From positions 29,939,924 to 30,003,923 of the forward strand of contig JANCRA010000006.1 in the NCBI GenBank assembly GCA_024362935.1: a stretch of 64,000 bases of DNA, written 5' to 3'. The notes below the pieces were generated by a model. That model made no database searches, was not told the DNA's origin, and was given only the letters and a program-made list of their open reading frames with translations. Made by a program: the position numbers and the translations under genes. Shown one piece after another: positions 9,581 to 19,890 of the stretch (its first letter is position 1; each line of letters begins with the position of its first letter). The DNA is from Setophaga petechia (Eukaryota; Chordata; Aves; Passeriformes; Parulidae).

Positions 9581-12500
9581 GTCAGTGCCCCCGCGTCTGT
9601 CCCCGGGCTTGTCCCTCCCAGGAAAATTAACCCACAAACACCAGAGGTTCATGTCCAAAAAGGAGACAGAGGAGTCCTTTTACTTTATTGGAATAAATGG
9701 AGAGGCCATGGGGCATTCTCCTGGGGTGTCTCCAATTTTTGGGGGATGTAGTCTCCTTTTTATCCCAATTTTCCAGCCACATTTCCCTTCTCTCTTTCCC
9801 TATTTCTGAGGGACTTGAGAGGTTCAGATTTCCCAAAACACCTGATACCAGAGATTCCCCTCTAATGTACAACCCTCCCTTTTCAATTTTAATTCTTATG
9901 AAATTCAGGAGTTTTTCTTCCCCATTGTTTCTGCATCATTCAATGTCTAATTTAATTTATGAGCAAACCTAAAGTTTATTTGTAAAATCAAAGATCATTT
10001 TCCATTCATCAATCAGTGGAATCCTTCCCATTGTTTTTTTTCTCTCCCAGTGCTAGTTTTATCTACCAGCAGACCCACAGCTTGTTTGTAAAGACAAATC
10101 CACTATTCCTCTCATTCCCTTCCTTGGATGCTCTGGGTCTGTAGCAAAGAGGAAAGGGTGGCCTTGCCCTCAGGGACTGTCCCTGTCCCACTCATGGGGC
10201 TCCTCCTGACTCTAAGATGGAGAAGGAAATGGAGGGGGTGGGAAATGGATGGAGTTTTGCACCTTGGCTAAAGAAGCTTTGCAAAATAGGTTTATATGCA
10301 TTGATTGTTGTAGTGACAATGTTGGTGATTGTGCCTTGTGTACTTCACTTGCAAACAATAAACAAAGCCATCAAAGATGTTTTTTTCTGTTCTAGAGAGA
10401 GAGGGAAATGTGGGAAATGGATTTGTAGAGAATTCTCAAACCCTGGCAGGAGGTTCATATAGTGCGCATCTGTATGTAAATCTTGAGATAAGAAATGCTG
10501 ACTTAGAAATGCCATGGAATAGGCATTGCTGAGAGAGAAATGGAACTAGAAATAAGTTTCAAAGGATAGCCTTGCCAATAAGACTAAATACTTTGGAGAA
10601 ATAGAACAATGAAAGATACATTGTAGTAAGACCCATGAGGGATAATTTTAGATTATTTGCTTTAAGGCATTTACAGCATGGTGTAGCAAAATCTGATAGG
10701 CCAAGAAATGCTTATAGTGTATTGTAATTAAGAATTAGTTACCTTCTGATTGTGATAGAGTGAAGAATAACATCTGCATTGTCTCACCCTTCACATGAGA
10801 CTAAAAATAAAATAAAAGTTTTAAAATGCCTCTCAGTCACCCCACCTCTGGGCCAGAAAAGGGCTTAATCTGACAGAGGGAGCAGTAATGATTGTCTCCA
10901 GGTGCTAGTCCTGGCTTATTCCTTGTACCAAAATGTGAGGAAGAAAAATACTCATATACTTGATGGGGAGAAAGTCTTCCCCTGCACACCTGGAAACATC
11001 AGCACTGGCTTCACACAGGACTCCACAGACAGCAGGAGGATCACTGTGTACCGCTCAGTCATCACCAACACCTCCAAGGAGATGTCCTGCTTCAGTGACT
11101 TCCCCTTCCCAGAGGATTTTCCCAACTACCTGCCCCACAGCCTGGTCCTGGAATACCTCAGGATGTACGCCCGGCACTTCGACCTCCTGCGGCACATTCG
11201 CTTCCAGGTGAGCAGATCTTGGGTTTTGTGTGGCTGGAATGGCTCCCAAGGTGTTAAAGAGGTTTTTTCCCAGCCCCACAATCGAGGAAGAAGTTGAGAT
11301 TCCTCAGTTCTGCTTCTCAAGGTTTTTTATTTTCTCTGATCTGTTCCATTCCTTCTCTGACCTGTCCAGCACGTCAGGTTGTGGCACAGTCCCTGCCCTT
11401 GGGGTGGTGTTAGCTTTTTATACTAAGAACTACATGTACTTTATTTACAATAATTTTCCAATACCTATCACCTATGTTAGACAGTCTGTCTCTACTCTAA
11501 ACCAATCCAAATGCGTCACCATCACAGCAGAAGATGGAGGACAAGAAGAAGAAGATGCTCTGGACACACCCAGATTCCTCCATCTTGCCCCTTGAACCTC
11601 CATTCTAAATCCCCAAAATTCTTTTTCACCCTGTGACAAATTTAACTATCATTCTACTCAAACTCTTGCGGCTTGTAACTCCTCACACAAAGTTGGTAAT
11701 TGTTTCCATGGGCTAAAATCAAAGGCACAGGTGTTTGTGACTCTGTGCCAAGGTCTCTGAGCCCCTTGCCAGGGTCTCGAGCTATCCAGGGCAGTCAGAG
11801 GAATGTCCTGGGTTCTGACAAGCAGGGACCCCAAACCCACGGGGAGAAGAGCCATGGGCAGCTGCAGATTGGAGGTGGGATGGGACAAGGCTGGGTGCCA
11901 GCCCACAAGGGCCTTTTGAGTCCTGAGTGCAGACTTTAGGCCCATGTTTTAACTAAGTCTGGCTTAACACAGGCTTGCCCCCCAGTGCCATCACCAGGGG
12001 AAATGCAGGGTGGGCTTTAAGAGCTTCAGAAGTGGCACACAGCTTCCCAGGGACCCAGCCTTTCACAGGCACGTCTCCATGATCCCTGACTGCTGCTCTC
12101 TTGGGCTTCTGTGCAAGACAACAGTTGTCAGTGTGAGGAAGTGCCTGGATTTCAGCACCTCAGGCCAGTGGGAGGTGGTCACCGAGAGCCGTGGTGTCCG
12201 TGAGTCCCACGTCTTCGACGCTGTCATGGTTTGCACCGGCCATTACCAGGAGCCCTACTTGCCATTGGCTTCTTTCCCAGGTAAGGCCTGTCCCAGCAGT
12301 GGGGTTTCCCCAGCACCCATGGTTGGATTTGGTTCCCTCAGTCCCTGGTTGGATTTTGCTCTTTGAGCCTGCCTGCTCCATGAAGTCCCCACAATGGAGC
12401 AAGCAGGACCCTGATCCCGTGGAAATGGTGGGGGGCATTGCAGGGAATGGGAACAACACCTTGTAAAGGTGTAGCCAGGCTTTTCCCTTAGGATTTGCAA

Positions 12501-15500
12501 AGCAAGACTGAGCTGAGGAGGTACAGGGCACTTCCATGGGCTTCTCAGCTGCCAGGCGAGGTGGGAGTGGGGAGAGTTGGGGGCTGCAGATGATCTGGGC
12601 ACGAGGTTGGGATGAATAAATGTATCTGGCAGTAGGAAATGCTCTCTGCTCTCTGCCTAGGCATTGAAAGTTGCTTCAAAGGGCAGTACCTGCACAGCTG
12701 GGAGTACAGGGACGTGCAGGCTTTCCGAGGGAAGAGAGTCCTGGTGCTTGGCATCGGCAACACCGGCGGGGACCTGTCCGTGGAGCTGAGCCGAGTGGCT
12801 GCCAAGGTACAGCTCCATGGTGCCCCAGACAGGGCCTCTGCTGCTCCATGGTGCTCCAGACAGAGCCTCTGCCAAGGGACAGCTCCATGGTGCCCCCAGA
12901 CAGGGCCTCTGCTGCTCCATGGTGCCCCAGACAAGGCCTCCACCGAGGTACAGCTCCATGGTGCCCCAGACAGGGCCTTTGCCAAGGTACAGCTCCATGG
13001 TGCCCCAGACAGAGCCTCTGCCGAGGGACAGCTCCATGGTGCCCCAGACAGGGCCTTTGCCAAGGTACAGCTCCATGGTGCCCAAGACAAGGCCTCTGCC
13101 AAGGTACAGCTCCATGGTGCTCCAGACAGGGCCTTTGCTGCTCCATGGTGCCCCAGACAGGGCCTCCCCCAAGGTACAGCTCCATGGTGCCCCAGACAGG
13201 GCCTCCCCCAAGGTACAGCTCCATGGTGCCCCAAGACAAGGCCTCCACCGAGGTACAGCTCCATGGTGCTCCACACAGGGCCTCCCCCAAGGTACAGCTC
13301 CATGGTACCCCAGACAGGGCCTCAGCCAAGGGACAGCTCCATGGTGCCCCAGACAGGGCCTCCACCAAGGTACAGCTCCATGGTGCCCCAGACAGGGCCT
13401 CTGCCAAGGTACAGCTCCATGGTGCTCCAGACAGAGCCTCTGCCAAGGTACAGCTCCATGGTGCCCCAGACAGGGCCTCTGCCAAGGTACAGCTCCCTGG
13501 TGCTCCAGACAGAGCCTCTGCCAAGGTACAGCTCCATGGTGCCCAAGACAAGGCCTCCCCCAAGGTACAACTCCATGGTGCTCCAGACAGGGCCTCTGCT
13601 GCTCCATGGTGCCCCAGACAGAGCCCCTGAGAGAGAGCCAGTGGCTCTGATGCCTTGTGAGGGCTGACCCAGAACAGAGGCCAGTCAGAGTTAAAGAATA
13701 AAGTAGGGATTTATTAAGAGACCTCAGTGGATCCACCTTGGGCAGCACAACCCAAAATGGTCACAAAATGCATGACAGGTCAAGGGGTCTCACACTTTTA
13801 CAAGTTCTGGTCCATTTGCATATTGGAGTTAATTGTTTAATTACATATTTAGTCCATGAAGTCCCATCCTTGTTGTTTTCTTTTTCTTCAGCTCACATAG
13901 TTTATGCTCTTGGGCCTGAGATTTGGATAATTTCCCCTTGGCCCCCAGCTAGAGCAGGAATTGTTTTGTCTCCCTGCTCTGTGCACAGAGCTCACCATCC
14001 CCTTATATGAAGCCCAGACCCACACACTAAAGCAGCACAGAACCTGAAAAATATAAAAGTTAAAACCTGAGGCATCAGCTCAAGGTACCTCAGGGAGCTT
14101 TGCCCCCAGGTTCCTCAATAAATTCCACTTTTCACTGAGGGCAGTTGAAGAAGCTTTTCAACTCCTGGAGAGTTTGGGCCACCTGAGGAGTGGCAATTGA
14201 GCAGCTGTGGGAACGTTATCAAAGCCACGCAAGCTGTTTGGTTCATCTGGATGTCATCTCCTCCCCTTGGGGTAACTCTGTGCCAGCTCAAGTGCAGGAG
14301 ATGGGATTTGCCAACCAGGGCAAAGCCAAGGAGATACGTGGGCAGGAGGCTGAGACCTGCCTTCCCCCCAGGTGTTCCTCAGCACCAGGAGCCACACGTG
14401 GGTCCTCAGCCGGGTCTCAGACCACGGCTTCCCCTTGGACATGGTCAGCACCACTCGCTTCAACTCCCTCCTGGACTGGCTTCTCCCATCAGCCCTCACA
14501 AGGAGGATCAAGTTTCGGAAGTTCAATTCATGGTTCAACCACACAAACTATGGCTTGGCCTCCAGCAAAAGGTGTTTATTCTGGTTGTTTTGTTGGGTGC
14601 TCAGGGGGTCTTTATAATATGAAATGCTTAATTTTCAGGTTTGGGGGATATTTGTGGAATAGCAAACCATTGGAGGGGCATTCTGACCATAAAAAAAGTC
14701 ATTTTAGGTCCCTCCCAGATAATAACACGGCTCTTTTCTCTGCTGCAAGCTCCAAATTTAAGCTGATTGTCAATGAAGAGCTGCCCTTCTGCCTCCTCTC
14801 TGGGACTGTGGTGTTGAAGCCCAACGTGAAGGAGTTCACTGAAAGCTCTGCTGTTTTCGAAGACGGCACAACCGAAGGAAACATCGACGTGGTGCTCTTT
14901 GCCACGGGCTACAACTTCTCCTTCCCCTTCCTTGAGGAGTCTCTGCGGGGCTCCATCCACGACAACCGTTCCCTCTACAACTGCATCTTCCCTCCCCAGC
15001 TGGAGCAGCCCACGCTGGCCATCATTGGCCTGATCCAGCTGACAGGCTCCATCATGGTGGGCTCCGAGATGCAGGCTCGCTGGGTCACAGGGGTCTTTGC
15101 AGGTAGGAGATGGGGGAGATCTTCTGGCTGGGAGCTTTGGGGCAGCCTCAGCTGCTGCCCACACAGCTTAGGGCATATTTCAGATCCATGCATCCCACAC
15201 CTCAGGAAAAGTGCTGGGATCTTGGGAAGGGGCTGAATGTTCTCTTAAGGTGCTGCTGGAGCTGTTATATACTTATGAATATTGTCTAGGTTTACCTCTG
15301 CTAGAATTAAAAACTCTGACATAATTAAATGAGATTTCAAGCTTTCAGAAAGTGAAAAGATACTATAAAGCTCTAACCCAGCTTCAAATCAGTTAATGAG
15401 ACCTCCTTCTAGACTTAACAAATTGGCTCTATAAAGTAGAGTTTGAAATTAAATTGAGGCATTTGGAAAACATTTTTCTTTGCATCCATGGTATCTCCTC

Positions 15501-17385
15501 CTCATACAAAATAGAAAAGACCACATCGTGTAACAAGAGTTAAAATCCCAAGACTCTTATTTATTTATTTTGATGGCATGGGCAGTTGCTGGTTTCTCTG
15601 TTCTCAGGCTGGAACAAGCTGCCTCCCCCCAGCAGGATGATGGCTGAGGTTTTGAAGAGGAAGCCAGCAGTCAAAAGGTGTGTGATGCTCCTGCAGTCAG
15701 GATGAGACAGGTTCTGTGTGCCAGGACAAGCTCAGGGAAGGGGGGGACTCGATGGCAGACATGGGAGGGATATGCTCAGCACACCCAACTCTGCATTTAA
15801 TTCCTCACCACCCACAGTGAGCTGGGAAAATGCTCCCGTGGCTCCTTTATGGAACAAGACACCATAAGCTTCTCTGGAGCAGTTTATGACAAGACCAGGG
15901 CCTGCAGCTCCCCTTCCCTCTCTTCCCATCTCCTTTGCTCCCTCTCTTTCTCTCCCATTCTCTGGAGATCCCCTTCTTCCAGGCCTCCCAGCCATGTCCT
16001 TGTTCCCAGCACGTCCAGATGAAGGTTTGGTTTCCTCCAGACTGAGGGTGCCATCTCGTGGCTTCTCCCTCCCAAATCCAGGCATTGGGGAGAGCTGGGT
16101 TCCATCCAGATTCCACCCAGAACCCCCCCTGGAGCTGGGCAGTGTGGGTGGGGGACAGTTTGTGTCAATTTTGGCAGGTCAAGGTGAGTGTCCCAGCAGG
16201 CTGCTGTGTGTGTGGGAGCTGGCAGCCTGCCTCCTTGGCACTGGGATTGATTTCACAGGAGGTGGAGATGTGTCCACAGGGATGTGGGATGGATGAGGAT
16301 GGAGCAAGGAGGGGACCTCGGGGTTGGGTCTGTCAGGGCTGGCTCATGGGACACTGGGGATAAGCTGGGACAAAACAGAGCCACAGGGGTTATGACCAGG
16401 AGCCCCAATGACTGCACCACAGTGCTGCTACACAGAAATATGGAAATTTCTGTTCCACAGAAATATGGAAGCCTGAGACTCAAGGGGAACAAACTTGAAG
16501 CTGTCTCAAATTTTCCTCAAGCAGATCAGCATGTCCTTCCTTCTGTGAGGGAGATAAGGTTTCAAGCAGAGAAATCTAGGAGGTCCCTCCCAGCATGGGA
16601 AGCTTTCTGCATTTCCCAGACTTCTCTTTGGCATTCTTATCTCTGAAAGTCGATATCTCTGCTTCTCAAAATCAGCCAAATCCACACCCCTGAACCTCAG
16701 GGAAGGACATAGCAGGCTGCTTGAGGCATTACAATGATGCTACTGTTAAGTTAGAGCTGATTTTGAAGCCACAACTATGCTGCAGAGACAAAACAAGCTT
16801 CTGCTTATCCCCTGCCCCGGGGAACTGCTGGCACCAACCCCACAGAGGCTCCTTCAGTGTTTTTGGCTTTGTTTGGGGCTCAGAGGGCTCTGCCCCAGAG
16901 CCTGGGGCTCACCTGATCTCTGAGCCCGAGGGCTTTGCTGCCCATGGAGCTGGGAAATGAGGCAGGATGATGCCACCTGACTTTTATTTCTTCCTTCTCA
17001 TGGAAGGAACCCGTCTGAGAGGGAGAACCTGAAGATGAGTTTCATCAGCTACGTGGACAAAATCGCTGCGTGCGCCGGCGTCAGGCCCAGCGTGTTGAGG
17101 CTGCTGCTGACAGATCCCAAGCTGGGCCTGGCCATCTTCTTTGGGCCCTGCTCCCCCTACCAGTACCGGCTGGAGGGCAGGGGCAGCTGGAGCGGGGCCA
17201 GAGCTGCCATCCTCACCCAGTGGCAGCGCGCCCTGCGGCCCCTGAGGACGCGAGTGCTGCTGGGGGACAGCTCCAGCAGCTCCTGGGGATGGAGCTGGAT
17301 GTGCCTCCTGGCTCTGCCTGCAGCTCTCACTGCAGCTTGGCTCTGCTCCAAACACCCCCAGCCAGGCTGGAGCCCCTGGCTGTAG
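9449..17385 (+). CDS. FMO4: Flavin-containing monooxygenase 4, complete
   Basis: Joined exons are 9449-9580, 11019-11207, 12118-12280, 12661-12806, 14372-14571, 14750-15102, 15608-15677 and 17007-17385: 1632 nt, 543 residues. Motifs: FAD loop GAGAGG (residues 9-14), signature [11 protein letters not shown] (167-177), NADPH loop GIGNTG (192-197), FATGY (327-331) and [13 protein letters not shown] hydrophobic anchor (about 515-530) is followed by a 13-residue tail. FMO4 is favoured because of [24 protein letters not shown], the extra C-terminal tail, and position next to PRRC2C. The enzyme should be an ER NADPH/FAD oxygenase; mammalian FMO4 substrates are poorly defined. The start is the Kozak-like ACCATGG in the last of three tandem copies. 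The sixth and seventh coding exons are each one codon shorter, and the fourth one codon longer, than in the upstream FMO. Confidence 0.87.
9600..10200 (-). mobile_element. Probable ERV LTR-like segment in FMO4 first coding intron
   Basis: The antisense strand contains a polyadenylation-like block (the + strand reads TTTTACTTTATTGGAATAAA) near the left edge and AT-rich non-coding sequence beyond. This resembles a minus-oriented LTR, but no termini or target duplication were resolved. Confidence 0.4.
10202..10462 (+). pseudogene. ERV envelope transmembrane-subunit C-terminal remnant
   Basis: A short open frame (10217-10462) has the arrangement of a retroviral Env tail: a [13 protein letters not shown] stretch, a continuous hydrophobic span of about 20 residues, then a charged cytoplasmic tail. 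It is followed by LTR-like sequence in the same orientation. No gag, pol or Env surface subunit is present, so it is a 5'-truncated fossil. Assignment rests on layout and hydropathy. Confidence 0.6.
10463..10890 (+). mobile_element. Probable 3' LTR of the truncated ERV
   Basis: AT-rich, non-coding sequence follows the Env remnant, with overlapping AATAAA signals (AAAATAAAATAAAAG near 10805-10820) and then a CT-rich segment, as in an R/U5 region. Ends are approximate. Confidence 0.5.
11019..11207 (+). CDS. FMO4: FMO4 second coding exon (189 nt)
   Basis: Acceptor [23 protein letters not shown] then [17 protein letters not shown]; ends HIRFQ at GTGAGC. The canonical FMO length of 189 nt supports the boundaries. 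Confidence 0.92.
11235..11830 (-). mobile_element. Possible ERV LTR-like segment in FMO4 second coding intron
   Basis: Between the second and third coding exons. AT-rich blocks and a GAAGATGGAGGACAAGAAGA segment resemble avian LTR sequence I have seen, but I cannot define ends or a target duplication. Confidence 0.35.
12118..12280 (+). CDS. FMO4: FMO4 third coding exon (163 nt)
   Basis: Acceptor [32 protein letters not shown], then [12 protein letters not shown], ending in a split Gly codon at GTAAGG. Confidence 0.92.
12661..12806 (+). CDS. FMO4: FMO4 fourth coding exon, signature and NADPH motif
   Basis: 146 nt, one codon more than usual ([10 protein letters not shown] against GIERFQGQY upstream). 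Contains the FMO signature and GIGNTGGD. The donor GCCAAG-GTACAG is the first unit of the following minisatellite. Confidence 0.92.
12807..13628 (+). repeat. Minisatellite of ~22 units (mostly 39 bp) made of the FMO4 splice donor
   Basis: The unit comprises GCCAAGGTACAGCTCCATGG followed by TGCCCCAGACAGGGCCTCT. About 22 copies occur, a few shortened to about 31 bp (units with GCTGCTCCATGG). The first unit overlaps the exon end at 12801. Around 14 internal units keep AAG-GTAC or GAG-GTAC. Because 39 is a multiple of three, long open frames run through it on both strands; these are not independent genes. Confidence 0.95.
13656..14070 (-). mobile_element. Probable ERV LTR in FMO4 fourth coding intron
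   Basis: Begins TGTGAGGGCTGACCC directly after the minisatellite. The + strand has AATAAAGTAGGGATTTATTA, whose reverse complement holds an AATAAA signal. The right edge near 14070 is uncertain and no target duplication was found. Confidence 0.5.
14372..14571 (+). CDS. FMO4: FMO4 fifth coding exon (200 nt)
   Basis: [20 protein letters not shown] to [12 protein letters not shown]. The donor is a weak GTGTTT, but length (200 nt) and phase match the family. Confidence 0.9.
14750..15102 (+). CDS. FMO4: FMO4 sixth coding exon (353 nt)
   Basis: Acceptor [49 protein letters not shown]; donor GTAGGA. The intron before it is only 178 bp. Confidence 0.92.
15103..15607. other. FMO4 intron, AT-rich
   Basis: 505-bp intron with a short TTTA run (about 15557-15572); nothing else recognised. 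Confidence 0.5.
15608..15677 (+). CDS. FMO4: FMO4 seventh coding exon (70 nt)
   Basis: Acceptor [29 protein letters not shown]; donor GTGTGT, ending inside an Arg codon. One codon shorter than the usual 73 nt. Confidence 0.88.
15678..17006. other. FMO4 last intron
   Basis: 1329 bp. Holds a pyrimidine-rich stretch at about 15907-15985. Open frames on both strands lack coding features. Confidence 0.5.
17007..17385 (+). CDS. FMO4: FMO4 last coding exon
   Basis: A pyrimidine-rich acceptor ends at TGGAAG (17006). Encodes (R)[17 protein letters not shown], then [37 protein letters not shown], an anchor of about 16 hydrophobic residues and a 13-residue tail [13 protein letters not shown], then TAG. 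Confidence 0.9.
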
Positions 17386-17443
17386 GAGGAACAAGGAGAG
17401 ATGTGATGCCAGGTGATGTGGGCATGGTGCAAAGCTGTGCCAG

Positions 17444-18114
17444 TGTCTTGGTTTGGAAAGACAGGAGCCTGCTAAGGAAGGCAGGAGCCTCCCCTGAAAT
17501 GGAGAATGTAAACCCTCCCCACCCCTCCCAATTGCTATAAATTTCAAATTAAGGGGCTCTCAGGTAAAAAATATGGGAGCAGGAAATAACAGTTCTTTAA
17601 TAGGCAAGGAAAAAAAAAAGGATAAAATAAACAATGCAGTACACTAGAACAACACTGACAGAGTCAGAACACAACCTGACACCCTGTGGGTCAGAGTGTT
17701 GGTGGCAGTCCCATTGGAATTGTGGCTGCAGCCCTCCTGCAGTGCCAGGGGTGGCTCTGTTGGAGCAGGGATCCTGTAGAGAAGGATGGATTCTTCCTCT
17801 GAAGATCCAGTGGAAGAAGACACAGCTGCTGTTCCTCTGGGGAATCCAGTGCAGAAGCCCTGCTGTGTCTCAAAACCCTCTGGATTCTATCTGGGTAGCA
17901 ATGCTTGGCTCCTCCCTCTGGGCTCACATCTCCCGATGGGATGCTGTAGTTCTTATCAGCCATGCAGGGACATTCAGTAGCTGTTATCAGCAGATGTCCC
18001 CTCCCCAGGGAGGTGTGAATGTGGTCACTCAAAGAGAGAGATAAGGCAAACTGCCCACTTGACAAAGGAAATCTGCCATACAGATGGTAACTAAAAACAT
18101 TTTGCGTTGCAACA
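17444..18114 (+). mobile_element. Solo LTR (family A) 58 bp downstream of the FMO4 stop
   Basis: 671 bp, TGTCTTGG...GCAACA, with perfect 5-bp duplications GCCAG at 17439-17443 and 18115-18119. It is the inverted counterpart of 5803-6471. The sense orientation carries AATAAA at 17626-17631. Confidence 0.9.
17626..17631 (+). terminator. LTR-borne polyadenylation signal downstream of FMO4
   Basis: AATAAA within the family A LTR, 241 bp after the FMO4 stop codon. I noticed no earlier canonical signal between the stop and the LTR, so FMO4 transcripts may end here. That is inference. Confidence 0.4.
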
Positions 18115-19270
18115 GCCAGGTGCTGCCAGAGGGATGGAGCTGGCACCAGCAGGACCCTGGGGCTGAGTGTGTCTGTCACTGTAGGACATGAAACAACACA
18201 AGCACACACTGCTGCTCTCAAGGTGAAGAAAAGGGAAGTTTATTTTCTGACCTTAACATTTATAGTTTTCTGAAAGTGACAGTGGACTGGAGGGTGACAG
18301 TGCCAATGACACTGGACAAACCAACAGTCTATCAAATTTCTCCTCCTCCATAAAAGAATGCAAAACAATTAGTTATTTACAGAAAGTGTGTGAGAAAGTT
18401 CATTACAAGAATGTAAACATCAGAAGGCTTAGAAAATCTTCAAAAATCAGGGCGACATGTGTCCAGCCACCTCCTGCTGATGTTCTGTAGGAAAGGCATT
18501 TTGTTCTGTTCTTGTGAGCCAGTAAAGGCTTCCTGAAGATAAGGAAAGCCCTGTATCTCTCTCGAGGAAGACACCAAGGCTGTCCCAATGACAACGAGAT
18601 GGAAGAGAGAAAGTTAAAAGATACAGACTGGAGCTGGCTCACAGAGTGACCTGGCTCCTTGCTCACCTACTGAGAACTTTGTTTCTTTCTTATGGCAATG
18701 AATGTGTCTGTTAAGTAAACGTAAATATCTTGAAAAACTATAAAGGCAACATGTTGCTGTAATAAATCTCTCTCATGCACCCCTCTGATGGAGTCTTGGT
18801 GCTCTGCTCACTGTGTCACGCTCTATAGTGACAATGTTCCTTCTGACACTCCACCAAAGGTGACACAGAGAGCTCACCTGAACCATTCTGAGCATGAGGC
18901 CAGCCTTCCTCCCCCTGCTCCCTGGAATTTGGGCAGCACCCACACCACCTTGAGATTTCATGAAACATGGACTGTCTGAAGAGAGCTACTTCTGTGTCTG
19001 GTAACTTTTGGGATGTGAAGAAGGGAGCCACAAATAAACCTCAGAGATCTGCTCTTTGCTGATGGATGTATTAATGGTTCATTATCAGGGTGTGTGAGGT
19101 GGATCCCGAGCTGGGGCAGAGTCTTGCCCTTGTGTATGTATAATCTATCCATCGTATAGATAGAAATATCAACAAATAAGGTGTATGAGAAGCGTTCTAT
19201 ATGTTAATATATTGATATACAATAATAAATTATACATACAGCAACAAAGCCAAGCCAACAGGCATCCCTT
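18115..19270. other. Intergenic sequence between FMO4 and PRRC2C with LTR-like pieces
   Basis: Around 18230-18270 an antisense AATAAA block is seen. At 18755-18810 a sense GTAATAAATCTCTCTCATGC-type block resembles an LTR R/U5 region. Boundaries could not be fixed, so this is only a suspicion of ERV LTR sequence. 19140-19260 is AT-rich. Confidence 0.4.
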
Positions 19271-19309
19271 ACACTGCCCCAGCAGCCTTAGGAATCTAGG
19301 GAACCCTGA

Positions 19310-19890
19310 ATTCCTGGGATGGGGACCATGATGGGGGCCAGGATGGGATGGGAACCGGGATGGGAGTAGGGATAGGACTGGGATGAGAACGGGGACGGAA
19401 AGAAAGATGGGACCGGGAAAGGGCTGGGATAGGGCCAAGATGGGGCCATGATGGGAACAGGGATGGGAACAGGGATGGGAATAGGGATGGGGACGGGATG
19501 GGACCGGGATAGAACCAGGATGGGACCGGGACAGAACCGACACAGGGCCGGGATAGAACCGGGACAGGACTGGGATGGGGCTGGGATAGAACCAGAATAG
19601 AACCGGGATAGGGCCGAGATAGAACCGGGATGGGGCCGGGATAGAACCGGGACAGAACCGGGATGGGCCCGGGATGGGAACAGAGATAGGAACCAGGATA
19701 GGACCGGGACAGAAACGGAATAGAACCGGGACAGGACCGGGATGAGGCCGAGATAAAACCGGGACAGGACCGGGATGGGGCCGAGATAGAATGGGATAGA
19801 ACCGAGATAGGACCGGGACAGGACCGGGACAGGACCGGGATGGGGCCGAGATAGAACAGGATAGAACCGGGCCAGGACCGGGCCAGGACC
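19310..19890 (+). repeat. G-rich minisatellite upstream of PRRC2C
   Basis: Degenerate ~10-11-bp units of the type ACCGGGATGGG and ACCGGGACAGG, with higher-order variants containing GCCGAGATAGA, repeated for almost 600 bp. The minus-strand 531-codon open frame (19169-20764) is a product of this repeat plus the CpG island and is not a gene. Confidence 0.9.

Noticed and set aside
12639..13748. Several overlapping long open frames (up to 363 codons) on both strands
   Set aside because: They are products of the mostly 39-bp minisatellite, whose length is a multiple of three and which lacks stops. Only the part up to 12806 on the + strand is FMO4 coding.
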